DNA of 64,000 nucleotides, from contig JAHLKC010000030.1 in assembly GCA_025449115.1 (NCBI GenBank), positions 1 to 64,000 on the forward strand, read 5' to 3'. Every line of letters begins with the position of its first letter. Position 1 is the stretch's first letter. The notes beneath the pieces were generated by a model, which made no database searches, was not told the DNA's origin, and saw nothing but the letters and a program-made list of their open reading frames with translations. Positions 1 through 11,800 of this stretch are shown piece after piece. The translations under genes and the position numbers were made by a program. The stretch comes from Chytridium lagenaria. Taxonomy: Eukaryota; Chytridiomycota; Chytridiomycetes; Chytridiales; Chytridiaceae.

Positions 1-1352
1 GTTCCCTCCCTTAATCCGTAACGAAGGGGAACACCTATTAAATCAAATATTTGTAATTAATATTAGTAAGTCAATTAAAAAGATATAGATAATTCACTGC
101 AAGGAGTTGTGCGGTAAGCTTGCCTATTATGCGAGAGCTATCCAATAAAAATTTATAGCGCTCGGAGCCTTCCTCTGGCTGCATCGGTAAAAATGGTATA
201 TACTGTTGCATGCAATAAGTTCCTTTATTTATATTCATTATGGCGGATAATTTATAAAGTTATTAGGAGGATAAAATATTAAATTATTATTAATATATTA
301 ATGTGAGTTTATCCTATCCGCATAGTAAAGTTATAATTAATAGTAAAATTAATAATATTAATCTAATTATAAGTAATTTATGGCCGATTGAGGAGGAGGT
401 GTGGTGGGAGTAGTTGTCTTAATTCCAAATGAAAAATAAATAAAGAGACGATAAGGATGAAAAAGGGACTACAAGAATTAGTTGCTTTTTTAAAAAAGCG
501 GAAATGTTTAGAGAAAAGCGTCTAAACTTTTCGTCATTTTCTGAATCACATTTTGCGTTTCAGCAGAAGTGACCAAATTTCAGTCGCGTTTCTTGAAAAC
601 AACTGAATTATGGTCGCTTTTTCTTTCAATTAACTAATTTTCAGTTGTTTTTTGGTCACTCCTCCTCTTTGGATGAAGGAAAAAATTCAGTCATTCTGAC
701 GCGAACTTGAATTTAACCTTTAAGCTTTAATGTAACTAAATGAAAACATAGCTAGTTTGTGCGGTAGGAGCATGGGCTTTTACAGTATAAGTTTGACGAA
801 TTTTAATTCTTTTTTCGTGTTTTTTTAATTAAAAAAGTGGTAAAGATCTTAAAATGTCAAGTTTAATATATTTAACTTAGAAACTATGGGTTGATTTTCT
901 CCCTACACATAAATTTTTTGGCGTATAAATTGGAAAAAATTAGTCGAGCTGTTTTAATCATCTTGACTAAAGCTTATTAGTTTCACTTTTCCTGAAAAAT
1001 ATATTTGGTATTAATAAATTCAATTAATTCACATATGTAGTAGGTTAATAAAAGTGCGCATAACAAGCTTAATCATTATTCCAATCATTTTTATTTATTA
1101 GTAATAAATATTTGTTTTCTAACTATTTCTTGTTATTAACCCACGTATAAATAAATCTGATCTAACATTAGAGCCACTTATTGACTTAATGACAAATTCG
1201 GATAATTATAGATGAATGATATTTATTAATTCTTTCTATTTGAAATCATTATAACTTAAAACAATTAATAAAAATAAAAGACAGGCAACCATCGCCTATA
1301 AAAACAGGATATATCAACCCTTTCATTTTCCTTATTCATCAACCAAATCAAT
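1..1352. other. AT-rich intergenic/repeat-derived DNA, no gene seen
   Basis: This stretch is strongly AT-rich with many poly-A/T runs and no open frame that looks coding. A stretch around 540-680 has repeated motifs related to 'tttcagt' and 'ggtcac' that may be degenerate short repeats. I see no RNA gene or terminal repeats that I can support. Confidence 0.5.
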
Positions 1353-1925
1353 ATGCCTTCTGGACCACCTTGGCGTCAACCTGAATACGACGCTATGTTA
1401 GCCAAACATATTTTCGAAGAATCACCCACCAGCAAGCTCACCGCTGCAAGCTGCGAAAGAGCGATGATTTTTTCGCCCAGTGGGATACCAAGTATTTGAC
1501 CTATAAAATCACTGCCACTAGGAAGAAGGTGTCAGACAAAGGTATTAAAATAATCATATATTTTTATTTTATTTTGTGTAACAAATTACTAATTCTTCTT
1601 GTGATACCTAGATCGCCCTTGGCCCTCTCATCAAGATTTGACTGAGCTGGGTTTCACAGGCCCAAAATTCCTTGCCAATCCCGCCAGCAAGCGCTCTGGT
1701 GGGATCTTTGCCCTTCCTGGACTGGCCCGCACCCCACCCCCCAACTACACTTCCATCAAAGCTAAGGGGAAGCGACCCATTCCGTCGGAGGCTGAGGAGG
1801 CTGACGAATCAGAAGAAGATATTGGGCTCAGTAGCGACTGTGAAGTTCTCTCTATGGCCCCCTCTGCTAAGCCCCGGCATACAGAGGTAGAGAACCACAT
1901 AATAGGTGACGAGACTAGCGTCTAG
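1353..1925 (+). CDS. Unrecognised small protein, one intron, possibly transposon-derived DNA-binding protein
   Basis: Exon 1 starts with the ATG at 1353 (MPSGPPWRQPEYDAML...). An AT-rich intron fits at 1542-1611 (GTATTA...CCTAG), and exon 2 reads from 1612 to the stop at 1923-1925. The splice is in phase (D-K-D-R-P-W). Exon 1 needs a one-base shift near 1460 to join the N-terminal part to a segment reading D-D-F-F-A-Q-W-D-T-K-Y, so an indel is likely. The regularly spaced Trp/Phe/Tyr residues followed by a basic K-K-V-S-D-K stretch resemble the layout of Myb/SANT-like DNA-binding modules carried by some DNA transposons, but I do not recognise a family. The C-terminus is acidic. There is no good neighbour context beyond other repeat DNA. 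Confidence 0.4.
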
Positions 1926-2736
1926 GAGGTACTCCTAGATCAAGAGTCAAGCCCTATTCTGCCTTTAGTGACAGCGGGGATTTAAGTTGCTGTGGTTCTG
2001 CTTCTAAAACTAATCTAAATGAAAGAAAGGAAGGAAAAAGGAAGGAAAAAGGTACTCAGGCGGAGATCCAACGCGCCAGAGTGGAAGGGTCATCAAGGAG
2101 GGAGTCCATCCCGCTCCTAGTAGTGTACAAGGCCTCGTAATCGCCGCAATAAGCCGTTTTAACATGTTCTCATTTGATCTCTTCTACCTAAGGCCCTGCT
2201 CATGCCGCACTCCCACTCACAGGCAACTAGATAGCCAGTCATCGCAATCAAGAAAAGAACAGAGGTGGTTATACTACCCAAACCTTCGAAGGAATCATGC
2301 CACAGAGGCGTCTATCCAGGGCTCAGGCCTTCTTAGACTCAAGTGTCTTGGTTCAAGGTGTAGTCTCCCCCAGGGGCGTAATCCCCGAGCGCCCGCAGGT
2401 ACAACTAAATAACACAATATTGAATAACAGAAGAATGAAGAAAGCATGGCCCAAGGGCAGCCATGCCTGGATGTATGGGTGGGATCAATCCAGGACTACA
2501 GAGGTGCACGTAAATCTATTCAACTTTCTACAAATAATAAAACAATACATAAAGGGGAATCAAATAACAACAACAGGCATCTCGACCAACGTGGTAGCAT
2601 GTCATAAGTTGGCATACCACGTCGACCGCCCTTCCTTCTATAAAAACCTCTCTCGTATCTATGGGGAAAAACTATGAAAAGCCCCGAGAGGGAGAAGAAT
2701 GGAACGGGAACAACAAAATAAGAATAAGGGCACAAC

Positions 2737-2744
2737 GTCTATAT
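2737..2744 (+). promoter_or_regulatory. TATA-like box upstream of the 2803 ORF
   Basis: The sequence CTATATAAG lies about 60 bp before the ATG at 2803. The position and match suit a fungal TATA box. This is inference from sequence only. Confidence 0.35.
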
Positions 2745-2802
2745 AAGTGACGCATTCATGCCTCTCGGTGAGGTTATCCAATAATCTCACACGACCCTGT
2801 AC

Positions 2803-3357
2803 ATGGGGGGGAGCCCACGATTAAATCTGGCGCCAAGGTCATGGATAAATACTTCTTACCCAAACAAGGAAGGCCCAATAGAAACGAACCTTCGGTTACA
2901 CGAGATCATACGGTACCAATCACAAGGCCGGAACTATGTTGAAGTTATCATCCGGTTTGTTGCGGGCTTTACCTTTGACATGCAAGTTCTCGATGGTGGG
3001 CGGACTTTTCAATATGAGTTAATTAACAAGAAAACATCCATCGCTCACCTGGACACACCAAACAGCCCGATATTTGAAGAGTGTGGTCAGCAATTTGAGA
3101 AACCAATTTCAAGCGCCATACATCGCTTTTTCCTTCCCGACGCAAATGTTGATAAATTCACTTACTCTTTTGCCCTCCCTGAGCCTATTGATACCACACC
3201 TGTTTTAGAAAGAAAAATTTATTCAGATAACGAAATGTCTTTGGCTCGTGCGGATGGGTCAGCTGTGGTACGATACCCCATTGCAGTGGGCCTGTCTTAC
3301 CTTATAGCTGGGCAAACCATTAAAGCCAGCAAACGAGCAAGGAGCTCCATGGCTTAA
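2803..3357 (+). CDS. Unrecognised 184-aa protein
   Basis: A single uninterrupted frame runs from ATG 2803 to TAA 3357 in otherwise AT-rich DNA. Its composition is protein-like, with mixed hydrophobic and charged residues and no low complexity. It has no obvious signal peptide or membrane helix. The C-terminus is basic (A-S-K-R-A-R-S-S-M-A), which could act as a nuclear signal. I do not recognise the family. A TATA-like box lies about 60 bp upstream and AT-rich DNA follows. The ATG is followed by a run of G, so the exact start is uncertain and an internal Met near residue 60 is an alternative. It may belong to the same mobile element as the 1353-1925 gene, but nothing in the sequence proves that. 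Confidence 0.45.
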   Translation: MGGSPRLNLAPRSWINTSYPNKEGPIETNLRLHEIIRYQSQGRNYVEVIIRFVAGFTFDMQVLDGGRTFQYELINKKTSIAHLDTPNSPIFEECGQQFEKPISSAIHRFFLPDANVDKFTYSFALPEPIDTTPVLERKIYSDNEMSLARADGSAVVRYPIAVGLSYLIAGQTIKASKRARSSMA

Positions 3358-3680
3358 ATTTGTTTATTAATTAATATCTTTTAAATAAACTTTTTATTGA
3401 AAAACCAAAGTATATTAATTAACATAATAAATATTAGATTATTTTTTGAAGTCCCTTCGGTGCGGTGTCCTCAACCCACTTTATATAAGTGAGCCCTAAT
3501 AATTCTTTAAATCATAAATTTAATTACAAAGTACTACATTTAAAATTATTTTTTTTATTTTAATGTTGTAAAATTTAAAGGATCGTTAATAAAATTCAAG
3601 GAATATTAATATTATTTTCCAAATATTCCTTTCTTTACTCATAAAATTATTTTATAACCCGAATTTTTTTATTAGTCAAA
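3358..3680. other. AT-rich spacer
   Basis: This is low-complexity AT-rich DNA after the 2803-3357 gene. It includes a second TATATAAG at about 3482 with no convincing ORF downstream on the plus strand. Confidence 0.4.
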
Positions 3681-3709
3681 AAAGTGCACCTTCCCTGAAG
3701 GTGCACTTT
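3681..3709. repeat. Perfect 13-bp hairpin
   Basis: AAAGTGCACCTTC is followed by a 3-nt loop (CCT) and its exact reverse complement GAAGGTGCACTTT. It sits about 200 bp beyond the 3' end of the minus-strand gene at 3913-5893. It could be an mRNA 3'-end structure or a mobile-element terminus; sequence alone does not decide. Confidence 0.6.
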
Positions 3710-3912
3710 AACCGACGACCAAAGGTATTCTCAAAGAGTTTAACTTAGAAATTGTATAACTCCATGTCTTATAGATTTTCCTCTCGAAAAGAGTATCGAC
3801 GGATCCCACGGTAAGTGGAGGATGAAGGATGAAATCTATTATTCTAATGCGTTCTATCACTACAGAAGGAAGAAGAGGACAAGGTAAGAGAGAAATTCTC
3901 ATTTTTTGTCCA

Positions 3913-5893
3913 TTAGCGGCACTTAAGGTCAAGGACGAGGTCTTTGAGGACAGGTGATGGTGAGCTAACCATCGACTCATCATCAACAGGGATGACATCC
4001 TCGACGGGGCCGACAGGTATCGGCTCAGAAGCGACGGATTCGGCGTCGTCGGATGACGTTTCAGGGATAGGGGCCACTGGAACAGGAGCCCCGTTATCAG
4101 CATCAGTTGCAGGAGAGGTGGTAAGTGTTTCAGTTAAGTTTGATTAACCTGAACTGAACCCCTTACTTTAGCTGCAACCTCAACAGTGTCCTTAGTGGAA
4201 GAGGAGGGTTTACGAGAGGAGATGAAGACCCAGGGTAACGCTGGCGGTACTGAAGGAGGGTGAGTTTTCGGGTAACCCCATCTACATCCACCTTCTTGTG
4301 TCTCGCATCATCTACCATGAACTCTAGGACGAGACGAATGATAACGAGGGCCTTCCGTCGAACAGAGGAAGCAGAAGGGACCACCTGGCGAGGGTCGGTG
4401 ATCCTCGTCATCACTGATGGATCCATCAGATGCGGTGGTGGTGTCGGTGCGAGATTCACCATCAGCATCAACAACGGATCCACCATCTCGACGTAGGAGG
4501 GAATGGTTGGGAGGAAGACGAACCGGAGTGCCAGAAGCCTTAGGAGCTGGGGTAAGGCTGGAGGCGGAGGAGGCGGGGAGGGTCGGCGCAAGGTGAGTTG
4601 CTTAGCACGAGCCTCCTTAACCTTCAACTGATGTTCTATAAGAACACTGGTCCAATTATGACGGATGGAGACGAGAGAAGCGTCAGAACGTCTCTGCGTC
4701 TGCCAACTGACGAACGGTAGGCTGTGGGGTTCCCAGGAGTTTCTCGAGGTCACAGGTAGCGTCGACAAGCATCTCTCTGACCCCACTAATCGTTTTGTAT
4801 AGGAATTTGCGACGATCCTCGACTAGAGAGGTGAAGGATGCAAGCTTTTCATTACGGTAAGTCATGTTGCTTTTGAGCTTGTTTTCATCGACGGTAACAT
4901 CAACATCTAGAGCCTTCAGACGTTCCACCAGGGAGAGGACGGCATGGATGTTGTATCGATTGCTGCCGGGTTCTTTCTCACGGGGGTTCGTACTAGAAGA
5001 GCAAGGGCGGGATGGCTCACTGTGGCTCCTGGATGCTGGAGTATCCTGAGAGGAAGGGGGTGGGGGTACTTTTGGGCGTACCGTTACTAGAGTGTGGGGA
5101 CTGAGGTGACCCTGTTGACGTTGAAGGATGGCACGGTCACGAGCGGGACCTACTAATTCTTCATAGGAGCAGGGATCATCCGCCCTAGGGCGAAGGAAGA
5201 CCTCTTCATATTCAGGTGCGAGTTCTTTTCCTTTAGTCTTTGAATGCTAAGTGGCAGGTTCGAGGCCTGCCTTGAGCTTGTGGAGGCGAGAGGACTGTTC
5301 GACGTTGGATGAGGAACAGATGACCTCATCCTCATCCATTGGAGACGAGTCTCGAGTAGGATGACGGCCATGGGAAGTGTTCGGGGTACCAGGGCGACGA
5401 GAGTCAGAAGAGGAGGCTGTGGGGGTCTTCCTGGTAGCAGGAGGTTCCCTGGAGGGTGGTGGTCGAGAGGTCGACGTCACGGAACCCGAGAGGAGTTTCT
5501 GATGCTGACCGACAGTGGCCCGGGGGTCGAGGATGGTTAGGTTGTGCTTGCGGCACTCCTCATCATTAAGGTAGGGTTCAGAGAGTTGTCCCTTCCCTTT
5601 TGGCCGCTGATTCCTGATGAATCTACTAAGGTTTTCCTGACAGAGCGGCACTCCAAAGATGGCGCAAGTAGCGCGAAATTCGGAAATGATTCCATTGGAT
5701 CGCTCAGTGATGGAGGGAAGGTCTCTTCCAGCCTTGATCTGGAAGAGGCGGGCATTTTCTGGGATGCCAGACCCGGTGAGTTTGGGTCTTTTCTTTTCCA
5801 CTTTGCCCCCATCTTTGCGAGGGTAATCGTCACTAACCTCCTTTTATCGTCCCCTCGCTCCCGCCAGTTGTTGTTGCTGCGGGATGAAGACAT
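3913..5893 (-). pseudogene. Unrecognised proline/serine-rich charged protein, broken by a stop and frameshifts
   Basis: Reading leftwards from ATG 5893 (MSSSRSNNNWRERG...), a coding-like frame continues with a one-base shift near 5830. It then runs through a folded-looking segment (IPENARLFQIKAGRDLPSI, about residues 45-110) and a long Ser/Pro/Thr/Arg-rich segment. A single in-frame TAG at about 5233 follows (context L-E-P-A-T-stop-H-S-K), after which the same frame stays open to about 4683. Another shift leads into a basic helical stretch (IEHQLKVKEARAKQL). The acidic Pro/Ser C-terminus ends with a stop at 3913-3915, probably after a short intron near 4110-4160. In total it would be about 600 residues. 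I recognise no domain. The position among mobile elements suggests a transposon accessory or gag-like protein, but this is inference. The stop codon makes it at least partly decayed. Confidence 0.45.
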
Positions 5894-6739
5894 GTGTAGG
5901 TAGCGATACTATTAATAAAGTGATTGTCAAACTTATTTTGTATTGTTGTTTGACAAGTTTTTCAAAATTTTCGAAGTCCCTTCAAGAAGGGGAAACGAGA
6001 GTTTCATCGTCAAAACAAAAGGTAGACGCGAAAACCCTTTTGAATTTTAGAAAGGTCGAGCGGACCTATCTAACACGTTTTAGCACCGCAATAGGGTGCG
6101 TTTCCATAGACATCCTGCTCGACCATCACTGGCTTCAGGTTTTTGGCCTAGCCAGGTGGTGTGACAAGCATTTTTGTGAGAAATGTAGTGCGCCGCAAAG
6201 GTACGCTACATAGTATCATTGACTTTAATAAGTCAAATATGAAAAATACGAGCTAAGAGCTCGAAATTTACGAGGATGTGTAGAACATGCTCGGATTTAG
6301 CTTTAAAAGCAAGGTGAGGCCTAGAAGTCGAGAATCGAGTTCTAATAGCCAAGTTTCTCAGTAGATAAGGTAAGAGTCCAGGGACTCAATCTAGAGAGGT
6401 AGGTATCACTATAAGCATGACCCACGCGGCGTGAGAACGCGGCATAGTGGTGATGCAGTGATGGTGTGGTCTCTGGTGCCCTTCCATCATCCCAGCCTGT
6501 CCCAGAATTGGAACAATGGCCAGAACAATGGTAGGTGACACGAGATGATTCCAGGCATGCATGGAGAGAGGTAGGAGATCCAGGCACATCCAGAACACAT
6601 CCAGAGGTCCAGTTTCGGCGGGGGAACGCGTCCAGGTTGGTCCAGAGCGGAGGTGATGTCGGGTTTGCAAAAGAAATAACGAAAAAGAAGCAAAAACCGA
6701 CGAGAACTCACCAAAACACCCATTTTAGGTTGGGCCCCC
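5894..6739. other. Spacer without a supported gene
   Basis: Short plus- and minus-strand open frames occur but none is long or shows recognisable sequence. The segment is probably the 5' flank of the 3913-5893 gene and the flank of the inverted-repeat element. Confidence 0.4.
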
Positions 6740-8440
6740 ACTGTGATCTTCTCTTGACCCATCCCTCCCTACCTAGCTTCGACTAGGGGGTAGGGGAGAA
6801 GAGTAAAGGAGTTGCTCCAGCAGAGCAAGTCCACAGAGCACCTAGGGACAGGATGTACTCCTGAATCTAAGTGATGTTTGTTGTTTGGCGATGGTGTGGG
6901 TGAGTGATCGCGAGATTCTGCTTATTTAAGGGAGAAGGGAACGTGTTTAGTATCTTCATTATCGACTTACCTTGCTGCTAAACCAATATCAGCACCAGAT
7001 CGTCTCCTGGCGATCGGGGATGGCTATAAGTCTCCATGCCACCCTACTATGGCACCTTTTGGAACATGGGCTCTCGTTTGCCTCTCAGAGCTTAGAACAG
7101 GGTAACCTCACTCATTGCCTGCTTAGCGCCTGATCATCGGTCGGAGAGCACCAGAGGTGGAATGTAGCTGACCAAGCCTGACTAAAGGACACTGTGAATG
7201 AGGAGGGATTCCATCACAGCCTTCTGTCTCAACGGCCGGATTGCAGCTTCACCAGGTGGTAAGGGGGCAGAGGGGTCGACTGTCATCCAACTAAGAGTGA
7301 AGGGGAGATCACGGCGAGGCCACGCGCGTGGTGATAGAGGATAGGGGATCAACTCAATATCAACTACTTAATTCAACAAGGTACAAATTAAATCAAGAAA
7401 TCTCTCATATTAAAGTAATACACAAAATACAAATAAATAATAGACACAACATATGCACACACACATAAACGGCACATATGCGCGCCACCTCCTTCAATAA
7501 AAACCCTATAAACGTGGGGAAAAAGATATATAAAAAACCCAAAGGGAAAAGAAGGGAGGATTCAATATGACGCGTAAATATACGCGTCGACGCGGGATAT
7601 AACGGAACTCAACGGACTTAGACAAATGTCTTATGAGCCATAGGCCATGTGAATAATGTAATTCTTCACAGGTTTTTATTGAAGGAGGTGGCACGCATAT
7701 GTGCCGTTTATGTGTGTGTGCATATGTTGTGTCTATTATTTATTTGGATTTTGTGTATTCTTTAATATGGGAGATTTCTTGATTTACTTTGTACCTGTTG
7801 AATCAAGTTGTTGATATTGAGTTGATCCCCTATCCTCTATCCCTACGCGCGTGGCCTCGCGGCGTGATATCCCCTTCACTCTTAATTGGATGACAGTCGA
7901 CTCCTCTGCCCCCTTACCACCTGGTGAAGCTGCAATCCAGCCGTTTGAGACGGAAGGCTGTGATGGAATCCCTCCTCATTCACAGTGTCCTTTAGTCAAA
8001 GCTTGGTCAGCTACATTCCACCTCTGGTGCTCTCCGACCCGATGATCAGGTGCTAACGGCAGGCAATGAGTGAGGTTACCCTGTTCTAAGCTCTGAGAGG
8101 TAAACAAGAGCCCATGTTCCAAAAGGTGCCATAGTATGGTGGAATGGAGACTTATAGCCATCCCTGATCGCCTGGAGACAATCTGGTGCTGATTTGGTTT
8201 AGCAGCAAGGTAAGTTGATAATGAGGATACTGAACACGTTCCCTTCTCCTTAAATAAGCAGAATCTCGCAATCACTCACCCACACCATTGCCAAACAACA
8301 ATAACATCACTTAGATTCAGGAGTACATCCTGTCCCTAGGTGCTCTGTGGACTTGCTCTGCTGGAGCAACTCCTTTACTCTTCCCCCCTACCCCCTAGTT
8401 GAAGCTAGGTAGGGAGGGATGGGTCAAGAGAAGATCACAG
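6740..8440. mobile_element. Long imperfect inverted-repeat (foldback-like) element
   Basis: The left arm, about 6740-7506, is repeated as reverse complement in the right arm, about 7676-8440, around a spacer of about 170 bp. Matching landmarks from outside inwards are the CTGTGATCTTCTCTTGACCC segment (6740 / 8440), the AACGTGTTTAGTATC region (6950 / 8230), the CACTGTGAATGAGGAGGG segment (7190 / 7980), the GTTGATATTGAGTTGATCCC segment (7340 / 7815), and GGCACATATGCG with the CACACACATAAAC run (7460 / 7705). The arms carry scattered mismatches. No transposase-like ORF lies inside. It may be a foldback element, a MITE-like derivative, or two solo LTRs in opposite orientation. Target-site duplications were not established. 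Confidence 0.75.
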
Positions 8441-8860
8441 CCTAACTCAGGAAGGGAACGTGTCAAAATTCAGTAAGGGAACGTGTCAAGACATTTTCAA
8501 TGTTTGTTTGCATGTGTGCCTTTTAGGGGAAACCTTCTCAGTTGGTTGGCGGCTTGTCCAGTTGTCAAGGTGTCTGATGATGAATCAGACACACTATATG
8601 AAACGGTCAAAAACCCCACAGGAAATTCAAGAATTTTGAAAAATTCTGGTAGGAATATATTTTGGTTATTTGTGAAAAGGTAGAGGTTTATTTGTGTTAA
8701 CAGTGGATAGAGGAAAAGTGGAAAGGTGGATTCCTTCACAGTAGAAACAGAACGATGTCGTTAAAACAAATGGAGAAGAGTAGGACAAAGGTTATATATT
8801 ATTGTTTTAGCCGATAAATATTAATATATTACTGGGAGGGCTTCGCCGAGATCTCTTGGG
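8441..8860. other. Spacer without a supported gene
   Basis: Short direct repeats of 'GGGAACGTGTCAA' occur at about 8454 and 8478 (AGGGAACGTGTCAA...), just right of the inverted repeat. Otherwise I see no coding or RNA feature. Confidence 0.4.
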
Positions 8861-11800
8861 GTGGTTCGTGGAAAAGAATATGAGATTAGTAGGATGAATA
8901 CATTAATTACTAATAAGGATATGGATAAGAGGGAATTGATAGGCATTAGCATAGCAATTTATTCAGGATGTGATCAGGGGGCTCTACAATCGCATATGGA
9001 GTGGTCACAGGTAAGACACAGCAAACCTGTGTGGCTGTCGATAGAGGTACGAGTGAGCACGGTGATGACGTCGAATTCATCGATGACCATCTAGGAAGAA
9101 GTTAATTTAATTAGGTAAATGTAATGTATACCTCGAGTGAGTACGGCTCAGTTAAATGCAAAGGCGGCACGGCGGAGCACATTGAGGTGGATGTGAAAGA
9201 AAGAAGTTTGGCGGGACCTAGATAAGATCCCATAACTTAATGATGTAAGCGAGTTTCAATGGCATGGAGGAAGATACCTTTTATCGTTTTCATGACGGGT
9301 GAACCGGCAGGGAGAGGGGAGTCCGAAGTGTAAGTGATTGTAACGGAATCAGCATTTGGAGTAATGGAGAGTCCGTGTTTTCCTAGGTAACAGTCACGCC
9401 ACGACTGTATAATATCTCGCATAACACTTTTGTCGAAGTCCGTCCAACGAGGCTTGCTCCCGAGGACGGGAGGCTTTGGTCGGTTAGTTATAGTGTTAAT
9501 CTAAAGGTGGTTAGATGAGAGTTGAAATAATGGATAACCACACAGACGAAGTGGTTAGCGACGGTGGCGGGGAGATTTTCGACCTCCGACTCGATGGATG
9601 TGGCGAAGATGGAGGACACCTGAGTAGTCAGAATCGGACAGTCATTACTCAGGTATTGTAAGAACGGGGCGAAGCCATCGGTGTCGGGTAAAGCAGATCC
9701 GGTAGGATTGTCGGAGGGTGTTGCATCGTTGGTCTGAACTTTGAGGACAGTTTTCGCCGCAGTGAAGAGAAGCGAGTCGAGAATTTGTAAGTAAAATACA
9801 GCAGCGTTTGACAGACCCGGTGAGGAAGTTGTCAGAGTGGGAACGTCGGTGTAAGTGAGGAGAGGAATAAAATAGTGGTGAAAATCTTGGATTGAACAAG
9901 AAGATCACCTGGCCGTATCTATAGGCAACAGTGTGCTGTTTGTGCTTAAACAGGAAGTCTCGTTGAAAGGGAAAACTGTGTAAGTTCTTTCCTTCTAAGG
10001 TCATTTTATCTCCTTCGCGTTGAAGGGAATATCACCCTTTAAGTGACAAATTAATTTACGGTCAAAATAATGTTTGTGTAACCAGAAATTTCTGATTTTT
10101 GCTAAGTTCTTTTAACTATGACTTTCATGCAGATAATATGATTTCCTCACTTACACTAACATACCCTTGCAAAACTACAACCCTTAGTTCGGTGGATATC
10201 ACCGAGGTTGATGATTATTTTGCAACGGTAGTTGGTGTAAGTTGGGCCCAAACCATAATATGTGATGTAGTTAAGTAGCATAGATGATTAGCGTGTCTTT
10301 AGAAAACTTACGCCAAATGGCGTGAAAATTTTCATCTAACCAAATCAATAAACATTTAAACATGACGACTAAAGTAAAGCAGTTTATTAAATTGGTTGCG
10401 TATGAACAGGATTTAACAGAAGTCGTCGTGTAGGATGTAGGAGAGGTGAAATGTTCATAACATGGAGGTATGGAGAGAGGACAAAGAGAAATTGTTGGAG
10501 GATGTACTCACCTAAACTTCTTATGGGTCTTACTATCCCTATGAGACGTCTTCCGTTTACCAGTGTCGATTGACGGTATCGACTTCCAGCGATTAAGAAT
10601 AGAGTTCAAGGAAATGCGTGAGGTCCCCAAGTTGTAACCCAGTGGTCCCAGACGGCGCTGGTGTTCAAAGATATAAGGAGTTAGATATGGCAGTAGTGGA
10701 GAATAACAACTTGACGTTTGTTTGGAAGTCGACATGAGGGGAAAGTCGACGTGGCCAGTAACCGAAGTCCGAAGGATCCGTACTGGAGCAAAGTTCGGGG
10801 TCGATAATCTTGTTAAGCGCTGTTTTTATATGCTTTGAGCTTGGCCGACCGTTCAACAGAAGAAGTATTGAGCGTTGAAAGTCTTCGACGTTATCCTCAC
10901 CGGGGTACCAGAGCTTGTTCATAATAGAGAGCGAGGCGAGGATGAGGATGTTGGTGTTCTGAACGGTGTCGTTGACGAACAAAGCGCACTGAGTGAAAAG
11001 TGAAAGGTTTCTACTATTCGTAGGTGACTGAAGAGATTACTATGTACTAAAATCGGATAATCTAGTTTACCTTCACCGACTTGCCATAAACTCGCTCAGC
11101 AAAAGTGACGTGAGGGGAAACAGGGGGTGTGGGAACAGAGGTGTCAGGGACGGTGGATTCAGAAGATGTAGGACGGTTGTCATCTGAGTGGCGATCCGAC
11201 ATCAGGGAGGCCCAACTTTTTGAGGGATGAAAATAGTTGAAATAGAATCGTTAACTGAATTCGAAGAGAGTAAGTTAAGAGGAGAAGAATGACGGGAAGG
11301 AGGATAACAAAAGAGAAAGGAAGTGGATAAGTAAATGAGGTCCGATAAGGGGGAGACGGAAGCATGAGACTGAGGGTATTAGAAGTAGTGTAGAAAGAAG
11401 AAGCAACGAAGAGATAGGGGACGAAGAAAGAATAGGGCAGTGGGTAAGTAATCGAGGGCAGGGGTGAAGACACAGAAGCCTTAGACGAAGAGATTGAGAG
11501 GAGGAAGGGGTATACAAGGAAGAAATGAAGAGGAAAGAAGTTGGATCGAAGACATCAAGACTGATGGATCGAGGGGAAAAAGGAATTTTACCAACAGTTT
11601 AGTGAGGGAGTGTCGAAGCGACGAGAGAATATTTGTCGTCAAGTGAGTTTATCGAAATAGAGGTACGAAGGAGTGATATTGATGAAGACGGGAGTAAAGC
11701 GAACGATGACAAAAAATCAGTTGTTATCCATGATGAAGTTGTTATAGTAATCATCCCCACATGTATGCACATGGATAGTAAGCGGTAATGAATAAGCTTG

